Below are positions 54,484 through 61,711 of a DNA stretch of 64,000 bases, in pieces (the first letter of the stretch is position 1; each line of letters opens with the position of its first letter). A program made the translations under genes and the position numbers. This DNA comes from GCA-003244245 sp050699955 (GTDB taxonomy: Bacteria; Actinomycetota; Actinomycetes; Mycobacteriales; Pseudonocardiaceae). Below the pieces are notes generated by a model, which made no database searches, was not told the origin of the DNA, and saw only the letters and a list, made by a program, of their open reading frames with translations. The stretch spans positions 46,313-110,312 of the forward strand of contig JBOHGD010000010.1 in NCBI GenBank assembly GCA_050699955.1, in the 5' to 3' direction.

Positions 54484-56406
54484 TCAGAGCACCCGGGCGC
54501 CGGTCTCGGCGCAGCAGTAGCCGCCAAGGGCTTCGACGGACTCGCGGAACGCCCGGTCGGCCAGCAGGGTCCACAGCGGGGCGAGGAGTGCGGACTCGTG
54601 CGCCTCACGGGTGAGCACCAGGTCGTAGGGCTCCTGCACGATCGGCACGAAGTCCAGTTTGAAGGTCCGCGCCGCGGCCAGGATGCCCAGCCCGGCGTCC
54701 GCGCGCCCGGCGGCCACCGCCGCCGCCACGGCGAGATGGGTGTGCTCCTCGCGCTCGTAGCCGGGTACATCGCCGGGCGGCACACCACGACGGCGCAGTT
54801 CGTGGTCGAGCAGCACCCGGGTACCCGCACCGCGCTGCCGGTTGACGTAACGCAGCTGCGCGCGGCCCAGGTCGTCCAGGCCGGTGAGCCCGAGCGGGTT
54901 GCCGGGGGCCACGATCAGCCCCTGGTCGCGGTGCACCAGCCGGATCACCACGACGTCGGCAGCACCGGCAGCACCGAGCACCCGGGGCAGGTAGGGCAGG
55001 GTGTACTCGCCGGTCTCCGGGTCGAGCAGATGCGAGCCGGCGAGGTGACACAGCCCGTCGCGCAGCGCCACCAGCCCGCCCAGCGAACCGACGTTGGACG
55101 ACGCCAGCGTCACGCCGGGATCGGTGGCGCGCAGCGCCGAGGCGGCCAGGTCGAGCACCAGGTCGTGCGAGCCGATCGCCACGATGGTGCGGTCGATCTC
55201 GGACAACCCGCGCAGCAGCTGGACCTCGACGTCGGTCCCCGTGTGGTGGCCCTCCAGCCCGGCAGGCACCACCAGTAGCCCGTCGGCCCGCACCAGCGAG
55301 GTCAGCATGCCGGCACCGCGGGGCAGCGGGGTGGCGACCACCTGCCCGCCGACCCGGCCCAGCCGCACCCGCACCCAGTCGTCCATCCCGAGCGGGGAGG
55401 CGAGCTTGCGGGCCAGCCGCGCTCGCGTCGTCGGACGGGCCGGGGTTGTGGTGCCTTGAAGAGCCGCCAGCTGCGGCGCGGCGAAGATCTCGAAGGTCAG
55501 CGCCGCAGACACCGGATAGCCGGGCGCGCCGAGCACCGGTGTGGTGCCGACCGTGCCGAGTACGACGGGATGGCCCGGCCGCACCGCCACCCCGTGCACG
55601 GCCAGCGTGCCCTCCGCCGCCACCACCGACGCGGTGTGATCAGCGCGGCCCGCGCTCGATCCGGCGATGAGCACCACCAGGTCGGCGTGCCCGGCGGCCG
55701 CGCGCAACGCCCCGGCGATCCGCTCCGGGTCGTCCGGCTCGATGGGCAGCGCGATCACCTCGCAGCCGTGCTCGCGAGCCTGGCCGGCGAGCATCAGCGA
55801 GTTGGTGTCGGGGATCTCCCCCGGACCGGGCTCGGTGCCCAGCGGCCGGATCTCGTCACCGGTCGGCAGCACCGCGACCACCGGGCGACGGCGCACCACG
55901 ACCTCGGTGACACCGGCCGCGGCGACGGCGGCGACATCCACGGCGCGCAACCGGTGCCCCTGCGGCAGCAGCAGCTCTCCCGCCGCGATGTCCTCACCGA
56001 TCGAGCGGACGTGGTGGTACTGCGGTGCGGCCGCGGCCAGCTCAGGGCGCTGAGCACCGTCACCGGTCCACTGCACGTGCTCCCGCATCACCACCGCATC
56101 GCGGCCCTCGGGCATCGGGTCGCCGGTGTCGACCAGATCGAAGTCGGTGAGCGTCACCGGGGCCGTCTCGCTGGCCCCCACCGTGTCCGCCGCATACACC
56201 GCGATCCCGTCCATTCCCGCGGAGTCGAACGCCGGCGAGGACCGCCGTGCCCACACCGGTTCCGCGGTGACCCGGCCGATCGCCTCGGCCAGCCCCAGCC
56301 GCTCGGTACCGACCCGCTGCGGGCACCCCGCACTCGCGCAGGCGTCTCGCCAGGCCTGTAGCGCCACAGCCGCCGGGACGTCGTGGATGAACGGGCTGGT
56401 CAGCAC
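54484..56406 (-). CDS. MoeA-like molybdopterin protein with C-terminal PBP-like domain
   Basis: 640 residues, GTG start. The MoeA/MPT-binding part (1 to about 400) has SPAFDSAGMDGIAVYA, PMPEGRDAVVMREHV, VAVLPTGDEIRPLG, and a weakened SSAGRADHT and GAPGYPVSAALTF region. The C-terminal part (about 415-620) matches the PBP-like (PF12727-type) domain with RYVNRQRGAGTRVLLDHEL and AVAAAVAAGRADAGLGI, which senses molybdate or a molybdopterin ligand. The usual MoeA motif PGNP is replaced by PGYP. It is 30 bases after the FAD monooxygenase gene and may be co-transcribed with it. Confidence 0.85.
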   Translation of the reverse strand: MLTSPFIHDVPAAVALQAWRDACASAGCPQRVGTERLGLAEAIGRVTAEPVWARRSSPAFDSAGMDGIAVYAADTVGASETAPVTLTDFDLVDTGDPMPEGRDAVVMREHVQWTGDGAQRPELAAAAPQYHHVRSIGEDIAAGELLLPQGHRLRAVDVAAVAAAGVTEVVVRRRPVVAVLPTGDEIRPLGTEPGPGEIPDTNSLMLAGQAREHGCEVIALPIEPDDPERIAGALRAAAGHADLVVLIAGSSAGRADHTASVVAAEGTLAVHGVAVRPGHPVVLGTVGTTPVLGAPGYPVSAALTFEIFAAPQLAALQGTTTPARPTTRARLARKLASPLGMDDWVRVRLGRVGGQVVATPLPRGAGMLTSLVRADGLLVVPAGLEGHHTGTDVEVQLLRGLSEIDRTIVAIGSHDLVLDLAASALRATDPGVTLASSNVGSLGGLVALRDGLCHLAGSHLLDPETGEYTLPYLPRVLGAAGAADVVVIRLVHRDQGLIVAPGNPLGLTGLDDLGRAQLRYVNRQRGAGTRVLLDHELRRRGVPPGDVPGYEREEHTHLAVAAAVAAGRADAGLGILAAARTFKLDFVPIVQEPYDLVLTREAHESALLAPLWTLLADRAFRESVEALGGYCCAETGARVL

Positions 56407-56435
56407 GTCAGCGACGCTACCCCGCTACCCGCGGA

Positions 56436-57674
56436 TCAACTGGGCAGCGACCCGGAGGCCGGATGAGCCGCTCGCACCGGTATCGCCGCCGCTTCCCCTC
56501 GGCGGCGTGCGAGGTACCACCGCCGGCCGGTGTGGAACACGCGAGCCGTCCTGCGCAGGACCGGGACCTGGGTGGCGAGGTGCATCTGGTAACGCCACGG
56601 CGGCTGGGCCCCGTGACGTCCCGACATCGCGTAGGTGAACGCAACGGCGCCCCGGTCGATGTAGCGGTCGACCCGCTCGAACCACGCCATGCTCGTCCGC
56701 GCCGCGGCCTGTATCGGGCGCAACGCCGCGTGGCCCTGCTGGTCGTAGTCCCGCAACGCGGCCGACAGGTTCTCGTGCTCGTAGAGGCTGTGCGCGAGCA
56801 TGGTCGCGTCGATCATCGCCAGCCTGGTGCCCGACCCGAGGGTGAAGTGGGTGGTGTGGGCGGCGTCACCGACGAGCACCACGTTGCCGTGGCGCCAGGT
56901 CTGGTTGCTCACCTGCGTGAAGCGCAGCCACCTGGCCGGCTCCCCTCGGGACCGGCTGATCAGCGAGTGGCCGTCCAGGACCTGCTCGAAGATCTTCTCC
57001 AGCAGCCGCACACTGTCCTCGCTGCCGGGCGCGTCGAACCCGAGTGCCCGCCAGGTGCCCAGCGTGCACTCGACGATGCAGGTGCTGATCCCGGCGCTGG
57101 ACGGATAGGCGTGGAACCACACCCACCCCGCCGGGGTCTGCTCGAAGGCGAAGGTGAAGCTGTCGAACACCTTGTCCGTGCCCAGCCAGATGTACGGATT
57201 CCCGCCGACGGCGACCTGCGTGCCGAAGTGATCGGCGTACCGTGCTCGCACTCGGCTGTTCGCACCGTCGGACCCGACGACGAGGTCGGCGTCGCCGAAC
57301 GCGGACAGGTCGTCGACCTCTCGGTAGTACTGGACGTCGACCCCGAGGTCCGTCGCGCGCATCGCGAGGATGTCGAGCAGGGCCGCGCGACTCAGGCTGA
57401 AGCCGTACCCGGGCAGATAAGCCGGTGGCTGGCCGGGCAGCCGGACCTGCTGCTCCTGCCACAGCACGGAGGCCGCCCGCAGCTGCCGTGCGCTCTCCAG
57501 GTCGTTGCTGTAGAGCATGTCCAGTAGGTCGTCCCAGTACACGACGCCCCAGCCGTAGGTGGCTCCCGGGGGATCACGCTCGATGACGGTGATGTCGTGG
57601 CCGGCGTCGCGCAGCTTCGCCGAGATGGCGAAGTACAACCCCGCCGGTCCGGCACCGACGCACACGATCTTCAT
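56436..57674 (-). CDS. FAD-dependent aromatic monooxygenase of the putative peptide system
   Basis: 412 residues; ATG with GGGAG eight bases upstream. FAD-binding GAGPAG (residues 7-12), the TYGWGVVYWDD segment, DLVVGSDGANSRVR (DG motif) and VLVGDAAHTTHF (GD motif) place it in class A flavin monooxygenases. The N-terminus resembles salicylyl-CoA 5-hydroxylase and the tryptophan-pathway enzyme VioD more than phenol hydroxylases. Near the ABC exporter and the Gly/His/Trp-rich peptide gene it could hydroxylate Trp residues of that peptide; this is inference. The exporter gene ends 53 bases upstream. Confidence 0.85.
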   Translation of the reverse strand: MKIVCVGAGPAGLYFAISAKLRDAGHDITVIERDPPGATYGWGVVYWDDLLDMLYSNDLESARQLRAASVLWQEQQVRLPGQPPAYLPGYGFSLSRAALLDILAMRATDLGVDVQYYREVDDLSAFGDADLVVGSDGANSRVRARYADHFGTQVAVGGNPYIWLGTDKVFDSFTFAFEQTPAGWVWFHAYPSSAGISTCIVECTLGTWRALGFDAPGSEDSVRLLEKIFEQVLDGHSLISRSRGEPARWLRFTQVSNQTWRHGNVVLVGDAAHTTHFTLGSGTRLAMIDATMLAHSLYEHENLSAALRDYDQQGHAALRPIQAAARTSMAWFERVDRYIDRGAVAFTYAMSGRHGAQPPWRYQMHLATQVPVLRRTARVFHTGRRWYLARRRGEAAAIPVRAAHPASGSLPS

Positions 57675-57727
57675 TCTCGATGCTCCCTATCGTTGCGAGC
57701 CCGGTGTGGGCGAACCTGCCGAGCGCG

Positions 57728-59596
57728 TCACGGTTGCGCCCTCGTCCCGGCGAGTCTGGTGTTCTCGCCGGAGCCGTGCGGCGGGTCGGTCGGAGGATGA
57801 TGGAGCCGGTACAGGTGGGCGTAGTGGTTGTTGTTGGTGAGCAGCTGGGTGTGCGTGCCGATTTCGGTGACCCGGCCGTGGTCGAGGTAGAGAATCTGAT
57901 CGGCCGCACTGACGGTGAGCAGGTTGTGCGAGATGACGATGGTGGTCCGGCCGGTGATGAGCCTGCGCAGCGGAGCGAGGATGCGCTCGCTGGCCTCGGC
58001 GTCCAGGCTCGTGGTGGGCTCGTCCAGCAGGAGGATCGGTGCGTCGCGGATCATGGCGCGGGCGATGGCGATCCGCTGGCGTTGCCCGCCGGAGAGCAGC
58101 CGGCCACGTTGTCCGACGCGGGTGTCGTAGCCCTCGGGCAGGGCCTGGATGAAGTCATCGGCGTCGGCGGCCTCGGCGGCGCGGACCAGCTCGCGGCGGC
58201 CGGCCTGCGGACGTCCGGCGAGGATGTTCTCCGCGATGGTGCCGTCGAGTAGCAGGGTTTCCTGCAGGACGATGGCGATGTTGGCGCGTAGCTGCTCGGG
58301 GTCGATATCGCGCAGGTCGTGCCCGTCGAGGGTGATCCGGCCCTGGGTCGGGTCGTAGAAGCGCAGCAGCAGTTTGGTGAGCGTGGTCTTGCCTGCGCCG
58401 CTGACTCCGACCACCGCGGTGGTCTGGCCGGGCAACGCGGTGGCGCTGACCTCGGTCAGCACATCGGCGGCGGTGTCCGGATACCGGAAGCTCACCCGGT
58501 CGATGCGCAGCAGCCCGCGGGGCCGGCCCAGCCGGACCGGGTGCGCGGGGGCGGCCACAGTGGGTTGCTGGTCGAGGAGATCGATGATGCGTTCGGCGGC
58601 CGCCGCCGCGCCGAACAGGGAGTTGGAGAGCTGACCGAGACCCTGGACGGGACTGTAGAGCTGAGAGAGGAAAACCAGGAATGCCAGCAGTCCGCCGAGG
58701 GAGATCCGGCCTGCGCTCAGCTCCCAGATGCCCATCCCGAGGATCGCCAGCACCCCTGTCACCTCAAGGAGGTCGACCAGCGGGGAGAACATCGCGCCGA
58801 TCCTGGTGGCGCCCAATTCGGCGTTGACGCTGCCCATCGCCTGCTGGGCGAACCGGTCGACCTCGGCTTGCTCACGGCCGTACGCCTGGATCAGGGTGGC
58901 GTTGCCCAGACTCTCCTCGGCGACGACTGTGATCGATCCGGCACGTCGACGCACTTCACGGGAGGCGACCTTGATCCGGCGGGCGAAGGCGCGGGCGGTG
59001 AGCCAGAAGACCGGGACGGCGATCAGGGAGACCAGCGCCAGCCGCCAGTCGAGGAAGAACAGCACCCCGGCGAAGACCAGGATCTTCATCAGATTGGAGA
59101 TGATCCCGATGACGCCGGACAGCACCAGGCTTTCGATCGCGGCGACGTCGCCGGTCAGCCTGCTGAGCGTGTCGCCGATGCGGCGACGGTCGAAGAAGCT
59201 CACTGACAGGGTGTGCAGGTGCGCGAACACTCGGGTGCGCATCCGATACAGAAAGTGCTCACCGATCCACACAGCCAGATACTGTTCGAAAAATCCGACC
59301 GCACCCGCGGCGAGCGTAATGCCCACATATACGGCGGCCACCGCCGGGAAGGCGGCGAAATCATGAGGAGCCAGCACGTCGTCGACCAGGACCTTGAACA
59401 ACAAGATCGCGGCGGCATCCAGCAGTGGCGCCACGATGATCAGCACCAAGCTGAGCCACAACCATTTCCAGAACGGTCGGGCATCTGGCCAGAACCGACG
59501 AAAGATATCACGCACACTAACCGCCGGGGCCTCCTCGACCAGACCATCGTCCACACGCGATGGCGGGCGCAGCAGTGACCTCATCACCTCCCTCAT
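57728..59596 (-). CDS. ABC exporter (fused membrane and ATPase domains) of the putative peptide system
   Basis: 622 residues; ATG at 59596 with GGGGAG six bases upstream. Six membrane helices (about 40-320) form an ABC_membrane domain, with no N-terminal C39 peptidase. The ATPase (about 365-600) has Walker A VGVSGAGKTTLTKLLL, Q-loop, signature LSGGQRQRIAIARAM and Walker B ILLLDEPTTSLD. It works as a homodimer exporting a lipid, drug or peptide. As the gene directly after the Gly/His/Trp-rich peptide gene, peptide export is the likely job. Leader removal would need another protease. Confidence 0.93.
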   Translation of the reverse strand: MREVMRSLLRPPSRVDDGLVEEAPAVSVRDIFRRFWPDARPFWKWLWLSLVLIIVAPLLDAAAILLFKVLVDDVLAPHDFAAFPAVAAVYVGITLAAGAVGFFEQYLAVWIGEHFLYRMRTRVFAHLHTLSVSFFDRRRIGDTLSRLTGDVAAIESLVLSGVIGIISNLMKILVFAGVLFFLDWRLALVSLIAVPVFWLTARAFARRIKVASREVRRRAGSITVVAEESLGNATLIQAYGREQAEVDRFAQQAMGSVNAELGATRIGAMFSPLVDLLEVTGVLAILGMGIWELSAGRISLGGLLAFLVFLSQLYSPVQGLGQLSNSLFGAAAAAERIIDLLDQQPTVAAPAHPVRLGRPRGLLRIDRVSFRYPDTAADVLTEVSATALPGQTTAVVGVSGAGKTTLTKLLLRFYDPTQGRITLDGHDLRDIDPEQLRANIAIVLQETLLLDGTIAENILAGRPQAGRRELVRAAEAADADDFIQALPEGYDTRVGQRGRLLSGGQRQRIAIARAMIRDAPILLLDEPTTSLDAEASERILAPLRRLITGRTTIVISHNLLTVSAADQILYLDHGRVTEIGTHTQLLTNNNHYAHLYRLHHPPTDPPHGSGENTRLAGTRAQP

Positions 59597-59672
59597 GACA
59601 CGCTCCCCTCAGCGATTCCTGCGGCCCTCAGCGATTCCGGGCGGCCTCAACCTGCAGGGCCTGCGGCCTGGC

Positions 59673-59722
59673 GCAGCGGTGGCCCCCCTCACTTCCACTC
59701 CGAAAGTGAAAGCCACCGCTGC
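59673..59722 (-). terminator. Compound hairpin between peptide gene and exporter gene
   Basis: GCAGCGGTGG (59673-59682) and CCACCGCTGC (59713-59722) pair over 10 bp; inside, TCACTT (59689-59694) and AAGTGA (59704-59709) form a second stem. It follows the peptide stop by about 50 bases. Such hairpins between a precursor gene and its machinery genes usually let more precursor mRNA be made or kept. A 13-base direct repeat (CCTCAGCGATTCC, near 59607 and 59626) lies just upstream of the exporter start. Confidence 0.6.
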
Positions 59723-59774
59723 CCACACTCGTGGAACTAGTGGGACTACCTGGGATCAGATCGGACTAGCTGGT

Positions 59775-59999
59775 TTAGCAGCCCCAGCCGCCCCAACCGC
59801 CCCAGCTGGCCCAGCCACCCCAGCCGCCGCGGCCCCAACCGCCCCAGCCGCCGCCGTGACCGCCGCCGCCCCAGCCGCCACCGTGACCGCCGCCCCAGCC
59901 GCCGCCGCCGTGACCGCCGCCGCCCCAGCCGCCGCCGCCGTGACCGCCACCATGGCCGCCACCGCCACCGCGGAACTTGAAGACTTCCGTGATCTTCAT
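59775..59999 (-). CDS. Gly/His/Trp-rich peptide, candidate modified-peptide precursor
   Basis: 74 residues; ATG with GGAGG five bases upstream. A short N-terminal segment MKITEVFKFR is followed by a stretch made almost entirely of Gly with 5 His and 10 Trp. HGGGGW occurs at 20-25 and 30-35, HGGGW at 39-43 and 48-52; from residue 52 Trp recurs every third residue in WGG-like units, broken by WGRGGW and WASW, and the last residue is the only Cys. Such composition is like Gly-rich RiPP precursors (microcin B17) and plant His/Gly-rich peptides; HGGGW is the copper-binding unit of the prion octarepeat. Exporter and FAD monooxygenase genes follow. Confidence 0.75.
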   Translation of the reverse strand: MKITEVFKFRGGGGGHGGGHGGGGWGGGGHGGGGWGGGHGGGWGGGGHGGGWGGWGRGGWGGWASWGGWGGWGC

Positions 60000-60469
60000 G
60001 CGCCCTCCAAAATCCTCATCTTCCTTTCCTGGGAACCCCTATATGCCCCAGGAAGACACTGGATGCACCCCTCCGCTAACGGCAAGAAAGCGGCCGACGG
60101 AGAAGCTAGGCAGCCAAGAAGACCAAACAGGCCCGAACCGGCCTTGATATTCGTGTGCAATTGCCTGAATCTGCACGATCGATCAGTCCCCCGCTGCCTG
60201 GCAAACCAATTCACCCACAACGGTAAGCCGTCGTACTAGCGACTTCAACTATAACTTTCCGGGCATGGTCAAGCACGCCTGGTCACCGACTGAGAAGTGT
60301 CTATCGAACCCGCGCCAGCCACTGCGGTCCATCGTGCAGGTTCTCGGGTTAAGCGAAGGGAAACCTTATTCGCGGTACTGTAGAACTCGACTGGTTGGAG
60401 TAACGCCGCGCGCAGGATCGAATGGACTAATCCCCGCATCCGGTGGAAGGCGGGCTCGCCCTGTGGCGT
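60000..60469. other. Gene-free, AT-richer control region upstream of the peptide gene
   Basis: 470 bases between the peptide gene and moeA2 with clearly lower GC than the flanks. On the minus strand TTGACC and TATAGT occur near 60245-60275, and TTGAAG with TACCGT 17 bases apart near 60220-60250, so a promoter for the peptide operon is likely here. A 74-codon minus-strand frame (59996-60220, TTG start) overlaps the peptide start as ATGA but lacks a ribosome site and protein-like character. Confidence 0.4.
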
Positions 60470-61711
60470 TCAGCGGTAGAGGGTCACGGGCACATCTGCG
60501 CCTGCGGCGAGGCCGGTAGCTGGTTCGGGCACCACCAGGTAGCCGTCGGCCCGGGTGAGCACCGAGAGCAGGGCGGATGCGCCGAACAGCGGCCGCGCCC
60601 GCACCCGGCCGTCCTGATCCGGGACGATCTGCACCTGCACCACATCGAGGCGGCCTGCCTCGGACGGCACGTCACGAGCCAGGACGGCGGTCATCGACGG
60701 TTCGGGAGGCGGTGTGGGGCAGCCGGCCAGGCGCCACACCACCGGAGCGCCGACCAACCGGAACACCACCATGGCGGACAGCGGGTTGCCGGGCAGACCG
60801 ATCACCGGCACACCGTCGCACTCGGCGAGCAAGGTGGGTTTGCCGGGTTTGAGGGCGATCCCGTGGCAGAAGACCCCCGGCTCGCCCAGCGCCGCGACGA
60901 CGTCAGCGGTGGCATCCCGCGCCCCCACCGAGGAGCCGGCCGACACCACCACCAGATCCGTCCGCTCCAGCGCCGCCTGCAGTGCGCGGCGCAGGGCAGG
61001 CGGGTCGTCGGGCACGATCCCGCACGGCACCGGTGACCCCCCCGCGTCCAGCACCAGCCCGGCCAGCGCCGAGGCGATGGCGTCACGGACCTGCCCAGGG
61101 CGCAGCACCTCCGTGGCGGGCGGCACCACCTCGTCGCCGGTGGACAGGATCCCCACCCGCGGCCGGGCGTGCACGGCCACCTCGATGACCCCCGCCGCGG
61201 CAAGCATGCCCAGGTCCGGGGCTCGCAGCGGCCGCCCGGCGGGAACCAGGACAGCTCCGGCCGCGACGTCGTCGTTCGCCCGGATCACTCCGCTCCCGGG
61301 GGCCACCGGCCGCAGCACCTCCACCGCGGCGGGCATCGTCTGGCTGGTGTACTCGACCATCACCACCGCATCGGCGCCCGGGGGCAGCACCCCACCGGTG
61401 GGCATCTCCACCGCCGAGCCGGACACCACCTGCACGTCCGGCTCCGCACCCATCCGTACCGCACCGATGACGTCCAGATACGTCGGCAGCCCCTCGGACG
61501 CGCCGTAGGTATCGGCCGCCCGTACCGCATATCCGTCCACTGTGGATCGTGCGAACCCGGGCAACGGGCCGGGGGCGAGGACGTCGCGGGCGGGCACCCG
61601 CCGCAACGCCGACGCCAGTGGCACGGTTTCCACCGGCGTGCGCAGAGTGGGGCTGAATCCGGCCAGTGCCTCGGCGACCGTGCGGGTGGCGAAGAACTCC
61701 CGCCCGGTCAC
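60470..61711 (-). CDS. moeA: Molybdopterin molybdenumtransferase MoeA
   Basis: 413 residues, GTG start overlapping the stop of the upstream NuoEF gene. Full MoeA pattern: LPGFARSTVDGYAVRAADT, GGVLPPGADAVVMVE, VGILSTGDEVV, VVVSAGSSVGARDAT, PGKPTLLAE and GLPGNPLSAMVVF. It inserts molybdenum into molybdopterin. Unlike the second MoeA at 54484, the key PGNP loop is intact and there is no PBP domain. Coupling to a NADH-dehydrogenase-like NuoEF gene suggests both serve a molybdenum-dependent NAD-linked formate dehydrogenase whose catalytic subunit is not in this window. Confidence 0.94.
   Translation of the reverse strand: MTGREFFATRTVAEALAGFSPTLRTPVETVPLASALRRVPARDVLAPGPLPGFARSTVDGYAVRAADTYGASEGLPTYLDVIGAVRMGAEPDVQVVSGSAVEMPTGGVLPPGADAVVMVEYTSQTMPAAVEVLRPVAPGSGVIRANDDVAAGAVLVPAGRPLRAPDLGMLAAAGVIEVAVHARPRVGILSTGDEVVPPATEVLRPGQVRDAIASALAGLVLDAGGSPVPCGIVPDDPPALRRALQAALERTDLVVVSAGSSVGARDATADVVAALGEPGVFCHGIALKPGKPTLLAECDGVPVIGLPGNPLSAMVVFRLVGAPVVWRLAGCPTPPPEPSMTAVLARDVPSEAGRLDVVQVQIVPDQDGRVRARPLFGASALLSVLTRADGYLVVPEPATGLAAGADVPVTLYR

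Noticed and set aside
59756..59968. Ala/Val-rich frame overlapping the Gly/His/Trp-rich peptide on the same strand
   Set aside because: Second frame of the same GGC/GGT repeat; it has no ribosome site, while the chosen frame has GGAGG and a lysine-containing start.
59996..60220. 74-codon minus-strand frame ending in an ATGA overlap with the Gly/His/Trp-rich peptide
   Set aside because: TTG start, no ribosome site and no protein-like pattern; probably chance, although the overlap keeps it from being excluded fully.
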